From: Capsicum annuum
Taxonomy: Eukaryota; Streptophyta; Magnoliopsida; Solanales; Solanaceae
Reading direction: 5' to 3'
Assembly: GCF_002878395.1 (NCBI RefSeq)
Contig: NW_025860098.1
Coordinates: forward strand, 358,235-422,234
Length of the DNA stretch: 64,000 nt
This document shows, one piece after another, positions 24,653 through 37,020 of this stretch (position 1 is its first letter; each line of letters opens with the position of its first letter). The notes under the pieces were generated by a model that was not told the DNA's origin, ran no database searches, and was given only the letters and a program-made list of their open reading frames with translations. The translations under genes were made by a program, and so were the position numbers.

Positions 24653-24818
24653 TTCAACAACTTGCTACCATACAAGCACTAATGACCATTTTATCAATTA
24701 GGCATCCTCTATCATTAACAATCATAACATTGACCAACATTGTTTTAATGCCATATTTAAACATGGAATATTTGTAGTCATAAATTTGTAATTTGATCCA
24801 GGAATAAGTACAATCAAG

Positions 24819-24954
24819 ACTCGTAATAGAACCGGTCATAAATATCAATAAGACTCCGAATTGAGTTAGTCATAAATATCAACAAAACTCAGAATTGAAC
24901 CAGTCATAAATGTCAACAAGACGCGGAATCGAACTGGTCATAAATATCATATCT
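24819..24954. repeat. 34-bp tandem repeat in element A 5' LTR, four units
   Basis: Units start at 24819, 24853, 24887 and 24921, 34 bp apart, matching the five-unit array at 6831-7000. Confidence 0.82.
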
Positions 24955-25511
24955 ATCATCATAATAACATCATCAAAAGCATAAATAACGACAAAATTAA
25001 TCCTCAAATTCACCAATATAATAATGTAGTGTCAACATTTCTTATTATTGCATCAGTAGGCCTTTCCAAGAGTATAATACGAATAAAGGTTCACCAAATC
25101 TCACATGTCATAGCCTAAGGGGGGTCAAAAGTCTAGTTCTACTCCTTAAGTTCCATTTTATGCAAAATCTACCCCATCTTGGCTTAAGGTATCTAATTTC
25201 ATCTTTAGATTTCAAACATGTCTTAATTCTCCCTAAGATAGGAAATTCCCTTAAAATATGAGTAACTAGGTCAATTATGCCTAATTTGAGAACTTAAGTC
25301 ATTCTCATCCTAAGAAAAGGGATAAAGTCCAATCCTCTAAGCACAAAGGAAAAAGTGTAAGGATTCAAGCTTAAGTTATAAAAAAAGAAGGCTCAACTAA
25401 CCCAGTCTTATAATTAATCAAACCAAAACCGAAAACCCATCCCAATCCAATATAATGTCATAAATATACTATGAAGTAGCTCAATCTAATAGGGGTTAAA
25501 CCCAAACAATC

Positions 25512-26223
25512 TATCACGGCCCAAACCAGGGGTTGGCCGTTATGGGTATTTCAAGTCCTATATGCACCGGCTATCACCCGCTTCACCCAACTAAGCCAAA
25601 CACACCACGCCCCAAGGTTGGCTGAATTCCTAACATATAATAAGATATGAGGTTATCAATTTGAAGACATTATATTGAATCTAAAACCAAAACAAACCAT
25701 CCACAACCAACGAACCAACCAATACAGTACCAATGTCAATACTAATACAAATACTTGTACCAATACCGACATCGCCTATGCCCACAATAATCCGACATAG
25801 ACTCTAATCAATACCAAAGAATTTTAAGTTGGGATATACCTCTGAACATAGACAAAACAAAGACCGAAGGAATAATGAAGTCATAAAGAAATCCAGAGCA
25901 TAAAATTGAGTCCTCCAAAGTATGGAAACTCACCACTTAAGTCTGACTCAAAAGTTGTCCCCAAATCACATAGTTAATGAGAAAGAGGAGCAGAAGTATG
26001 ACCAATTTCTATATCACGTGGATATACTACATCCATAGATGGTTAGAAGGGTGAACACTAACATATATCTAGGGCATACAAATAATGTAATGATACGATC
26101 ATTAGTTTAAAATCATTCAAAAGCCAACACACATTATTAAAATCATATACATAAATAAATATATCACATGTCAGTATAAGGAAAAGGACGTAACATGATT
26201 TTCAAAATGTTAGCTTGGATTGT
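25512..26223 (-). repeat. Element X 3' LTR, part 1
   Basis: Begins TATCACGGCCCAAACC, a TGTCACGGCCC start with one change, and aligns with 56645-57330, for example GGCTGAATTCCTAAC and AAAGCCAACACACAT. It is interrupted after ATTGT at 26219-26223 by C1 and resumes at 42692. Confidence 0.78.
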
Positions 26224-27607
26224 TGGGATGGCCCAAACCAGGGCCTTGTCGTAAGAGGCATCTCAAGCCCAACAAGGACCATACATCACCCTGCTACCGA
26301 ATCCAACCAACCAGCATATACCTTAATTCGGATAAATTCAGAACATATAAAAAAAGGGTGATTAACAACACAAATACTTTGGGATAGGTCAAAGATCATG
26401 ACCAACCCGTAGAAGTCTAACTGTCCAATGCCCAACCAACAACCATAATAAAACAAAAATAATAACAAAGTCCATATCTATACGATAACGTACCTAAGTC
26501 CCCAGTTTGTCCATATAAAGCCTCTAAAAGAAATCCAAGAATATCTAGTCTGATATGCCCCTAACAATAGAGAAAACCAATGTCCAATTCAAAACCAATA
26601 ATGACATAAGAACACTCAAAGCAAGAAATAGAGCCTTTCAAATTATGGAAGATCACCACTTCAAATTAACATAAGTTCTTCTCGAATCCAATCAGTGAGT
26701 AGGAGGTGTAAAAATATGACCAACACTTGCATCACATAGGGATATAGCATCGAAGATGGTTAGTAGTTTTAGCACTAACATATAACTCAAACAAAAGGAA
26801 AAAAATAATGCCAACACTTCAAATTCAACCAACCAATTCTTACAGCTAATGTAAAATATACATATACATATATACCATGTTGGGGTAGGGAACAAGATTA
26901 GCATGGACTTTGAAAACCTTAACCTTGATTATGTAGCACGATCGTCATGAAATAAAGAACCCATGGGCTGTACGGGCCCAACTCTCCCTTAGCTGGAAGG
27001 GCCCCAGTGTGTAGCCGCACGAACCAGAGAATATAAAAAATCCCATATGCCTATATGGGGGATTTGAACCTTCCATCATAATCAAGGTGACATAAGCACC
27101 AATAACTGTATTATTGGGGTCTCAAACCTCCCATTCACATATTCATTCGGGGGACTCAAACCACCTGGTCATAAAGACACCTGCACCGGCTAGCACAATC
27201 TTCAGTGTTAGTTCTTTTGACTTTGATTTCACGGCCGGCTACACATCCCAGTTTTAAAGCCTAATTTAAAACTAACATTTCACATACACAACCATTAAGC
27301 AAATTGCATACCAAAGGCTCGTCGTTGGTTTCGTCATACCAACACCACTTGCAAGCAAACAATAGGCCATTTACCATTATCAATTAACCAATCATTCATT
27401 TGAATTTGGGACTCGAACCCATTATCTAACAATGATAGTGATTCAATTCAAAGTTAAGGGAGTTAAACCCATTGTATAACAAAGACATAGATCAATTTAA
27501 TGTTCTGGTACTCAAACCACTTTTAGCCGATTAAACAACAAAGGTAACCATTTAAATCATTACAAGGAAAATAAGGCCTTTACAAAACCATTTACAAAAT
27601 TAGGATG
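26224..27607 (-). repeat. Element C1 3' LTR, truncated
   Basis: Starts TGGGATGGCCCAAACC against TGTCATGACCCAAAC in the other LTR and aligns with 30903-32290, for example TCTCCCTTAG.TGGAAGGGCCC and CTTTACAAAACCATTTAC. Similarity stops near 27607, so about 1 kb of the LTR (its U3 side) is missing. Confidence 0.8.
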
Positions 27608-29200
27608 CACCATTTGCTTTTTCTTTATTTCAACAGAATGATATGAATACCTAATGCACAAACACACCACCATTCTCAGAGTCCGTGAGACAAACTCCAA
27701 GACTAGCTAAATGGTGAATGTCCTTTACCAAATCCCACTTAACCATATCCACATAAGCTTAACTCCCCATGGACAATCTGATAAGTGTATTGGCAACTAC
27801 ATTAGCTTTACTTGGATGGTAGTGAAGACTCATATCATAGTCTTTCAGCAACTCAAGCCACCTCCTTCGCCTAAGATTTAAATTTTTCTTAATAAACAAT
27901 TACTATAGGCTCTTGTGATCAGAAAAGATGTTAACATGTACCCCATAGTAATAGTGATGCCAAATCTTTAATGCAAAAACCATGACTACCAACTCCTAAT
28001 CATAGGTAAGGTAGTTCTTCTCATGAACTTTTAATTGCCTAGAAGCATAGACCACCACCCTACCATATTGCATCAACACATAACCAAGCCCAATACAAGA
28101 AGCATCACAATATAATACAAAGCTCTCATTTCCTTTGGCAGGGTCAAAACTAGAGTTGAAGTCAACTTATCCTTAACCTTCTAAAAACTACCCTCAAACG
28201 CATCCAACCATAAGAACTTGACCTTCTTCTGGGTCAACTTAGTCAATAGGGAAGCTATAGTAAAAAAAATTCCACAAATCTCCTATAGTAATTTTCTAAA
28301 CCCAAGAAGCTCCAAATATTAGTTGAAGTCATGGGTCTAGGCTACTTACTAACCACCACAACCTTTTGCGGATCTACCATGATCCCTTAAATATAGATAA
28401 CATACCTAAGAAAAGTCACAGCCTTTAACCAAAACTCATACATAGAGAACTTGCCATACAAGAGTTGATCCTTCAAGGTCTGCAACACCGCATGGAGGTG
28501 ATTGACATGATGCACCTTACTCTTAGAGTAGACAAAGATGTCATCTATGAAGACAATGGCAAATAAATTAAAAAAACTGATGGAGTACCCTATTGATCAA
28601 ATCCATGAATGCTGCTGGAGCATTAATCAACCTAAAAGACATAACTAGGAACTAATAGTGACCATACTGGGTCCTGAAGGCAGTTTTAGGGATATCTACT
28701 TCCCTAATCTTAACCTAATGATAACCTAACCTAAGATCAATCTTAGAGAAATACTTCACCCCTTGAAGCAGATTGAACAATTCATCGATCCTAGGAAGAG
28801 GATATTTATTCTTTACAGTCACCGTATTGAACTTATAATAATCAATACAAATTGAATGGGAACTATCCTTCTTATGCACGAACAACACAGGTACACCCTA
28901 AGGAGACACACTAAGATGGATGAAACCTTTATCTAAGAGAACTTTTAATTGCTCCTTAAGTTTATTCAACTCGGCCAGAGCCATCTCATATGAAGGGATG
29001 GAAATAGGATGAGTGCCCATAACAAGATCAATCCTAAAATCAATTTTCCTATTGGGAGTAGTACCAGGAAATTCATTCGAGAAAACCTCAGGAAACTCAT
29101 TAACCATAGAAATGGATTCTAGGGAAGGACCTTCTAAGTTAGAATCTTTAACCCAAACCAAATAGTACAAACACCCTTTGGAAATCAACTTTTAGGTTCT
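27608..29200 (-). pseudogene. Element C1 reverse transcriptase and RNase H, decayed
   Basis: Minus strand. RT N-terminus at 29188-28898: SKGCLYYLVWVKDSNLEGPS, SYEMALAELNKLKEQLK, DKGFIHLSVSP. Then [20 protein letters not shown] and NAPAAFMDLINR, and near 28590-28480 the active site VFIDDIFVYS, the only one of the RTs here that keeps both Asp residues. RNase H follows at 28200-27770, ending YHPSKANVVANTLIRLS. The C-terminal tail LVKDIHHLASLGV (about 27720) is the normal bridge to integrase, but similarity ends there. Frame breaks occur throughout, including one just before the active site. Confidence 0.84.
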
Positions 29201-29600
29201 ATGATTTGAGATGAACCTCCTCTTAGGAACTAAATAACCCCCTTCCCATACAATGACCGATTTATTAGGGAATTCGAACATGACCTTATGAGTCATACAA
29301 TCTATGAAAGCATAGCATAATACAACTTATATATCGCTAATAAGATATCAAAGTCAACCATATCTAACTCTATCAATTTCATAAGAAATTATTTACCTCT
29401 AATAGATACCACACCCCTATAGTTTTATTAGCAATCAAAGAGTCACCAACCGAGGTAGATATAGAAAAAAGATTAGAAATAGACTCAGGATCAAAGATAA
29501 AATACATAGCCATAAATAAGATCATATAAAAAAGAGTAGACCCTAGATAAAGTAAATAATACACATCATGAGAGAAAAGTTTCAACATACTAGTATTTCT
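29201..29600 (-). pseudogene. Element C1 protease, decayed
   Basis: Minus strand 29600-29379 reads DVYYLLYLGSTLFYMILF, then PESISNLFSISTSVGDSLIA. The family normally has LLDPGSTLSF at this point, so the catalytic Asp is replaced by Tyr. The C-terminal half toward the RT (29378-29201) is broken up by stops. Confidence 0.78.
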
Positions 29601-30880
29601 CACAGAACCTATTGTTCGACCGCCCACAAAATCTATAAGAAGGGTGGGATAGAGTCGAGTGATCCCCACCATTTAAAGATCGGGCACCCTATTTTTAGGA
29701 CCCACCATCATGCTGAGATCGACGATCACCTAATGACATGGGGTAAGGAGCACTAGCTGAGGAGAAAGAACCAAAACTCCCCCATTTCTTCTTTATCCAC
29801 TTACCACTATCTCTTTTACTTATCTTAAAAGGCCTAAATTTCTTTCCCTGTCTCTCACTAAACATAGCCTGCTTAATTTTATCTTCCTCCAGTTAGTGCA
29901 TGTACATGACCAACCTAGAATATCCTTGTTCTTAATTAAAAAATAGCCTTACTCTTAAGGATCAACTTATGAGATAGTCCTGAAGCAAACTTACACATTC
30001 TATCCCTCACGCTAGAGACAAACTCAGGTGCATACCTAGATAGCTAATGAAATTTCAAGGCATACTCTTTGACAGACATCCTACCTTGCCTTAAAATGAC
30101 AACCTCTTTTGCTTTTTCCTCCCTCAACCCCTTACGAAAAAAGTAGTCCAAGAAGGCCCTAGAGAAGTTCTCTCACAAGGTAGAACTAGTATCTTTACCC
30201 CTCAACTGTTCCCACTCTTTGTACCATTTGTATGCTATAACTTTTAATTTATAGGCAGCAAACTCAACATCTTCAACCTCTTAATCATGCATAATCCAAA
30301 ACATCTTATCTATTTTATCAATTAAATCTTAAGGATCCTCCTCAATCTTTGTACTATTAATCACAGGAGGATGCAATATCATGAACTGGCCAACCGCTCT
30401 GGCCTCAGAAGATGAAGTAACATGAACTCCACACTTAGAATGAGAAGCTACCAACTGATTCAATAGGTTAATGGAGTAATGGAACTTAGCATAAGTAAAC
30501 TCCCCTTAAGGTGACTGAGTATGATTATTGCCCTCAAATTAGGATCATTAGGGACAGGTGGAACATCACGAGGATAGTCAGATGAAGTGACCATTGACCG
30601 GGTCTAGACTCTAGAAGTAAAGTGTGTCCTATCTATATTGTCCCTAATTGGGACAGAGGAGTTTGCATGAACAACAGATCTTTTTAGCGTCTTTATCTGA
30701 AAGACAGGTTAATGGAAATAGAAAGAATCCAAGACCTTAAGATCTATAGCTCGAAGTAAGACAACAAGAAAGTGAAACATTCCTCAATGTCTCATAGCCT
30801 CTCTTTTATGAGTGTGGAATACTACATAATGGTAAAAGAGAATCTGCTTGACATGGCTTTGTGGATACCCAACTGACCAT
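29601..30880 (-). pseudogene. Element C1 gag, decayed
   Basis: Minus strand. The gag core is readable near 30370-30000: IDKIDKMFWIMHD, VEFAAYKLKVIAYKWYKEWE, then FSRAFLDYFFRKGLREEKAK, GRMSVKEYALKFH and LSRYAPEFVSSVRDRMCKF. This is the classic Retrotrans_gag order. The knuckle region expected near 29750-29650 has no intact CCHC that I can find. The N-terminus approaches the primer site at 30888 with several stops. Spacing and order match the gag of X at 55700-56300. Confidence 0.8.
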
Positions 30881-30887
30881 AAACCTA

Positions 30888-30899
30888 GCTCTGATACCT
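30888..30899 (-). other. Element C1 primer-binding site (tRNA-Met type)
   Basis: Minus strand reads AGGTATCAGAGC, 11 of 12 to TGGTATCAGAGC, three bases from the LTR start at 30903. Strong evidence for orientation and for the LTR edge. Confidence 0.85.
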
Positions 30900-30902
30900 A
30901 CT

Positions 30903-32997
30903 TGTCATGACCCAAACTAGGGCCTTGTCATAATAGGCATCTAAATCCCAACAAGAACCAAAGATCACACTGCTACCCAATCAAACTAACCAACCTATAC
31001 CCTGAGTTGGATAAACTTTAAACATATAACTAGATAGGTTTATTAACTACACAAGGACTTTGGCATAGGTCCAAGAACATGAATAACCCAAATAAGCCTA
31101 ACCATCCCATGCCCAACAAACAAACATACCAGAACCAAAATATTAACAAAGTTCGTATTTATAGCATAACATACTCAAGTCCATAGTTTGTCAATACAAT
31201 GACTCTAAAAATCAAAGAATATTTGGTCGGGACATGCCTTTGACCATAGAAAAAAGCAATCTCCAAGTCAAAATCTATCAGGACATAAGAAACCTCAAAG
31301 CAAGAAATGGAGCCTTCTGAAGTATGGAAGTTCACCATTTAAAGTCAACACAAGTTGTTCTAAAGTCTAATCACTGATTAGGAGGTGTAAGAATATGAAC
31401 AACACCTACATATCATTGGTATACAATGTCAAAGATGGTTAGTAGTTTGATCACTAATATGTAAATCAAGGATAAGGATGAAATAATTCCAATAGTTCTG
31501 ATTCAATAAACAAATGCATATAATTAATGCAATATATTCATATAGATATATACTATGTCAGGTTTGGGAAAAAGATTAGCATAAGATTTGAAAACCTTAA
31601 CCTGGGCTATGTAGCATAACCATCATAAACAAGGCACCCACGGGGTATACGGCCCTATCTCTCCCTTAGTTGGAAGGGCCCTAGTACGGCACCCGCATGA
31701 CACAAAGAATATCAAGAACCATATATGCCTCTATAAGGGACTCAAACCTACTTGATAATCAAGGTTACTTAAATACACATACATGTATTATGGGGGACAC
31801 AAACCTCCAATTCCAATATTTATTTGAGGGACTTAAACCATACAATTACATTAAAGCCTGCACCAGCAAGCGCAGTTTCCAGTGTTAGTCCTTCAGACTC
31901 CACTTTCATGGCCCAACTACACATCCCACTTTTAAAGCCCAATTTAAAACTATCATTTCAAATAAACAACCATTAAGATAATTACTTACCAAATGAACTT
32001 CATTGGTATCGTCATACCAAGAGCACTTGCAAGTGTACAACATGCCATTTACCATTATCAATCAACCAATTATTCATTTGACTTTATGACACTAACCCAT
32101 TGTCTAACAAAAACACTTATTCAATTCAATGTTTAGGTACTTGAACCCATTGTCTATCAAAAACATAAATAAGTTTAATGTTTAGGGACTCAAACCCTTT
32201 TTAGCTAATTAAACAACCAATGGTAAAAATATAAATACTTACATGGCCAAAAAGTCCTTTACAAAACCATTTACCAACCATAATATTCGTTAGACCAATT
32301 CGTAAGTTCAAAACACCATTAATATGTGACTAGTTTATTCTCTTAGGCATTTTATCAAATACTTTGAGGGCATACCATTACCAAGGCAAAAAACAAAGTA
32401 AAGACTATCAAGTTTAGGGTAACCCATGATGCATTTGTTAAACCAAAATTATCAAGAACCCATATGTGCAAACAATCATCAAAAACATGTATAAACATAA
32501 GTTAAACAAAGAATAAGCAATACTCAACCATATGAAACAAAACCCTTAATATTGGTTTTCAAAACCACCATTTATGAATCATAAACATGCTTTAAAAGAA
32601 ATGATATTTATAAACTAAAAATGAGGGAAGAGTCATATGCCTTATTCATGGAGATCCATGGAAGAAACTTGACTCTTGAGACTCTATATGAACACCTTTG
32701 AAGAACCCTAGCCCCAATTTCCTTGTGAGAGTTTACAGAGGATTTAGATGTGTTTTTATCTTTCACCGTATGTTATAAAAGGCCACAATATGTTTTAATA
32801 TGTGGGGACTTCTGTGTTTTGGGGAGGGAAATGTCTAAAATGTCCTCATCTTAAAAGTTGTAAAACATGCACTACAGCATATGACCCCTGCTAAATCCTA
32901 CACAAACATACTAGTGGTACACACCAATCATATCCTAAGGATCATATTGGACTTTAATATTGTCCAACATACACGTCCTTGGTATTCTAGCTATTGA
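30903..32997 (-). repeat. Element C1 5' LTR, part 1
   Basis: Starts TGTCATGACCCAAACTAGGG next to the primer site. The low-side LTR of C1 aligns with its first 1.4 kb, and it is clearly related to X's LTR. It is interrupted by D near 32997 and continues at 42389-42691. Confidence 0.8.
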
Positions 32998-33299
32998 TGA
33001 TACATTTTGCATATTTTTCTTAAGAAAATTGTGAGTTTTAAAGAAACTAAAGTTGTATTTAATAGTAGATTTGAGTGATTTCAGGTTGAGGAGTCAACTA
33101 AAGAGTAAACTCAGGAAAACAGTAGATATAGGTCAATGACGGCCCAAATGGAAGACCATCAGTCATGCAACAGACTTCCAGGTAGACCATCAGAACTAAA
33201 TAGATGGTTCCAACTGGAAGATCTATGCGACGGCGCAAGTGGTGGACCATCAGGCTTGTGGCAGACCATCAACTTTGACTTTTGATAAAAACAGAATGT

Positions 33300-33560
33300 A
33301 TGATTTTCAAAAGCTTGAGCGAAAGGCCGGGCGACAGACCATCAGACGATCGACGGCCCACCAAGGTAGTTGTTATACTTAAAAAGAATGTAAGATTTTA
33401 GAAGCCTAAGCGACGTACCATACGATAGACCATCATACTATCGATGGTCCACCAAGTTAGCCATCAAGTTTAAGCAGAACATAATATCCTAGGACACTCA
33501 GTGATGGTGCATGTGATGGGTCGTCAAGACTCCCGACGAACCATCCGTTGGACCATCACT
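33300..33560. repeat. 91-bp tandem units with inverted short motifs, D 5' LTR
   Basis: Two to three diverged units, beginning AAGCTTGAGCGA (near 33311), AAGCCTAAGCGACG (near 33402) and a weaker third near 33490. Each contains GACCATC and its complement-like GATGGTCC or GACGGCCC. The same units are seen in the 3' LTR (about 41140-41400). Confidence 0.65.
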
Positions 33561-33610
33561 TTGGATGCGGGTTTTATAACTTTGAATTTTAAATCCTTTT
33601 TGAGTGGGGA

Positions 33611-33620
33611 ATATATAAAT
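33611..33620 (+). promoter_or_regulatory. TATA box of element D 5' LTR
   Basis: ATATATAAAT inside GGGGAATATATAAATGCCC, just downstream of the motif cluster. In the 3' LTR the same place reads GGGGAACATACCAG: a short deletion removed the box. Confidence 0.6.
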
Positions 33621-34576
33621 GCCCAAGTTTAGGTTTTATTATGTATCTTTTATCTTTTATTATGGGTTTTCCATGCTGAAAATATATTGTTACATAGTTT
33701 TTCCCTAGTATTTATTGGAGATTTATGGATCTATATTCCTTTATCCTATTTTCTATAGAATATTGAAGAACAACAAATGTGACCTTTTGTAAGTAAACAT
33801 TGGATTAACTTAAGAATAACACAATCATTTCTTCTATTTGTTGAGTAGAAATGTGTGTCTTAGCTCTCATAACTAGGGTTATGGGAGCTTTGATTTGAAA
33901 AGCTGATTTTGGGTTGTGAATCTAATAGATTCCCATGACTAATTGATATTTCATATATTCTTCTTCACTTTAATAACTTCTTTTTGTTGAAACTTTAAAA
34001 GTAAGCCCAAGAACAACACTTGTTCAAATATAAAAGTGCTTTTTGGGAAAATAAAGGGTTTACATAAATCTAAAGGTTGTAACCTTTGGATAGAGGGTAG
34101 ATGCCTTAATCGGATCAACCCATATGAGATTATAGTTGAATTAATACTATATTCCTTATGTTTGGGAGAATTAATGGATAAGTTACTCATTTCGGGTGAG
34201 AAACTAATGGGCAAACCATAGAATTCAATTACTCTTGCAATAAAAATTGTTCATTGAAATTCCACAATAGTTCACGACCCTAACTGCTTAAGCATCTTGG
34301 TAACCATAAATCTAGTTTGACTTTTCTTATGAATTACTACTAGTAATATAACCTACAGATAGATTATTTTCTATGAAAAATATTTGAATATAATTGATAA
34401 ATCAAACTCCCCCTCTATTCTGGAACCTTCGATCAATAGTCTAGCAACAATCACAATACTTAATGAACATAGTATTATTCCCTGTGGGATTCGAAAACCA
34501 AACCAGTTGGGTTCTATAATAGACAACGATTGCTTACACTTTCTAACAAGAGTTGTAATTTTGGCGTATCAAATTT

Positions 34577-34594
34577 TGATGTCGTTGCCGAGGA
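34577..34594 (+). other. Element D primer-binding site (tRNA-Asp type)
   Basis: TGATGTCGTTGCCGAGGA against the plant tRNA-Asp 3' end complement TGGCGCCGTTGCCGGGGA, 14 of 18 by eye, six bases after the LTR end. Typical of Athila and Tat lineages. Confidence 0.82.
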
Positions 34595-34828
34595 ATACAA
34601 TTGTCAATTAAGTTTGTGTTTGCTAATTACCCTTTGGTCAAGTTTCCCAAATTTTACTTTTGTTTGTTTCTTTGTTATGTGTAGGGTAGTTATTGTGTAT
34701 TCCAAGTACAAAAGATTGGGTGCACCATTATTACCAATACATCCAGAACCACAGCCTCTCTGGCTACAACTCAACTAAATTAGCAGAATGATGGCTAGCA
34801 GGGATCATCAAATCCTGATGATGATGAT

Positions 34829-36180
34829 TTGTTAGATCCTTTTAACCAAAGGAATACAGAGAATGTGTCTGCATCAGTGAATCGGAATATAAATAGGAAT
34901 CTCCCCTTTAGGGCAAGGCAAAAATATCAACTAGTTCAGTTTGATCTGAATGATAAAGAAGATGGATTGGATAGTGTAGGTGTAGCTGGAGCTATCATTC
35001 CTCCACTTCTAGAACCAAGAGATAAATTTAATAACAATAGTAGTATTATTCAACTCCTTCATCTTAAGGGGTTGTTCGGTGGTCTTCCCAACGATGACCC
35101 AAACCAGTATTTGGTGAACTTTATCACCATTTGCAAGTTTTTTGATAATCTAGGAGTGGGTCAAAATGTTATCTGCCTGCGTTTGTTTCCATTGTCTCTG
35201 TCTAGAAAGGCGACACTATGGCTAAATGAACTGACTCCCGACACTATAACCAACTGAAGGCAGTTGAAAGAGGCTTTCCTAGAAAGGTCCTATCCACCCT
35301 CCAAGAGGTTACAATTGAGGGATGAAATCAATAACTTTTGATAGCTTTCTACTAAAGCTATTCATGAGACTTGGGAGAGGTTAGAAAAAGCTATATTAAT
35401 TTGATGGATACTCTTTATCGGGATTTGAATTCTATGATGAAGCCAGTTGTGGATAATGTTGTAGGAGGGTCATTTGTTAACCTTGCTTTTCCAGAGGCTT
35501 CGGAGATTCTTGATCAGATGATCAAATAAAGTATAGCTTTGCATACTAGGGATTCTATGGTAGCCAGCCCTACTATGTCTAGTAGTATGACTACAGAGTA
35601 ATGCAAGAAAGAGGAAGAACATAACCAAGACATAGTACACTTTAAAACACAAATGGATTTGCTGACTAAGCATCTATTGTCTGAAAAAATAGAGAAAATG
35701 AAAGTTATTACATCCCTAGGAAGAGCTGACTCTGATGCAGAAGAAGAGGCAAACTGTATAAATAATAAGGGGTTTTTTGAGGAAATAGCGAAGGAAATCA
35801 AGGTCCGAACTATTATGAAAAAGTTGGTTACAAGGATAGAGATCAAGGGAACTAGAAGAGAAAAAATGATAGGCGTAGACTATATGTACCACCTGAAAGT
35901 AGAGATAATGCTACAACTATCTCTATCAAGATGTCCATGAAGCACATGATGGAGAAATTATTAAATGGAGTTGCGACTACCAACTTTGGGGTCACTACTA
36001 TGAAGAGTGATTTTTTTCCATGAGTTAGTTGGTAAACTTGCATTCTACTTCTATCAAATAGTTGGAGCAGCAAATGAGCCAACTCTCAGCAATATTAAAT
36101 CAGAGAAAAAGCGAAACTTTGCTAAGTGAAATAGTTAGAACCCTCGAAATAATGTCTCCTACATAGCAATTACCACATGG
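34829..36180 (+). pseudogene. Element D gag, decayed
   Basis: 34829-35257 is an open stretch: LDPFNQRNTENVSA, then LLHLKGLFGGLPNDDPNQYL, NFITICKFFDNLGVGQN, and LRLFPLSLSRKATLWLNELT, the classic gag core of Athila/Tat elements. After a stop the frame goes on as LKEAFLERSYPPSKRLQLRDEINNF and WERLEKAI. 35470-36180 is a poorly kept C-terminal part; no CCHC knuckle is visible. The open plus frame 35653-35940 belongs to this gag tail. Confidence 0.83.
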
Positions 36181-37020
36181 AGTGGTAAGTTATTACCAGG
36201 ACCATCTGTGGGTAAAGATGTGATTGAATACGTGATTGACAAGGATATTGAGCATGAAGAAAGTTATCCAGTGGAGTCTGAGAAACTGGATAAAGTTGTT
36301 GATAATACACCATCCAACCATCAGTAGGCTAATGAGGGGGAGAAGATCAAGGGAAAGAATATTGAAGTGGTGGTTACTACTCTCCCAAAACCACCTACTC
36401 CGTTTCCCCATCAGTTCAAAAACAAGGCCGATGATACAAAGTTTGGCAAGTTTATGGCCCAGCTTAAGAAGTTGACAATCATCTTGCAATTGGTGGAGGC
36501 ATTAGATCAAATAACCGGGTATGCAAAGTTCATAAAAGACCTTGTTACAAAGAAGTGGACAGTTAGTTATGAGATGGTGGACAATATCCATCATTGTGGT
36601 TCTATTTCTATAAAGTCATTCATGTACAAGAGGGCAGACCCGGGAGAATTTACTATCCCGTGCACTATTACGCCACTTGATTTCGCAAAAGCTCTATGTG
36701 ATTTGGGAGCCAGTATAAACTTGATGCCGCTTGCTGTGTATAAGAAACTGGGTTTGGGGGATCCTAATCCTATGAACATGATATTAGTTATGGCAGATAG
36801 GTCTGTGAAGCGGCTCGTGGGGATTCTATATGACGTATTAGTTAAGGTGGCCAATTTCATATTCTTAGCTGATTTTTTCATTCTTTATTGTGAGGTGGAC
36901 TTTGAGGTTCCTTTAATATTGGGTAGACCTTCCCTCGCAACTGGGAGAGTAATTATTGATCTAAAGAAAAATGAGCTACTATTTAGGCTAAATAGTGAAG
37001 TAGTTCGATTCGATGTATGA
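36181..37020 (+). pseudogene. Element D gag end and aspartic protease, largely open
   Basis: 36367-37020 is the longest open frame in the window (217 codons). It starts PKPPTPFPHQFKNK and FGKFMAQLKKL, the gag-pro junction of these elements. The protease follows: AKALCDLGASINLMPLAVY, KKLGLGDPNPMNMILVMADR, FEVPLILGRPSLATGRVIID. The triad here is DLG, usual for this lineage, and the ILGRP flap-end motif is intact. This domain is the best preserved protein segment of all the elements here. Confidence 0.88.

Larger units (their letters stand above)
22562..25511 (-). repeat. Element A 5' LTR, first piece
   Basis: Aligns with 6117-7560: TGTCAAACCTCG, then CGAGTCATAATGGCACCTAC, on to GGGGTTAAAC at 25500. 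It is interrupted by solo LTR S1 (23439-24652). About 300 bp at 23140-23438 has no partner in the 3' LTR. The LTR is cut at 25511 where X begins and resumes at 58863. Confidence 0.75.
32998..34571 (+). repeat. Element D 5' LTR
   Basis: About 1.57 kb. From ATGCGACGG (33228) to GTATCA it aligns with 41055-42388. It has many GACCATC, GACCGTC and GATGGTC words at 33136-33560, a roughly 91-bp tandem repeat within them, and a TATA box at 33611. The frames 33951-34214 and 34384-34611 are LTR readings. Confidence 0.83.

Noticed and set aside
36193..36489. 98-codon minus frame rich in hydrophobic residues, possible membrane protein
   Set aside because: It is the opposite strand of the D gag-protease region, whose plus frame has clear family motifs.
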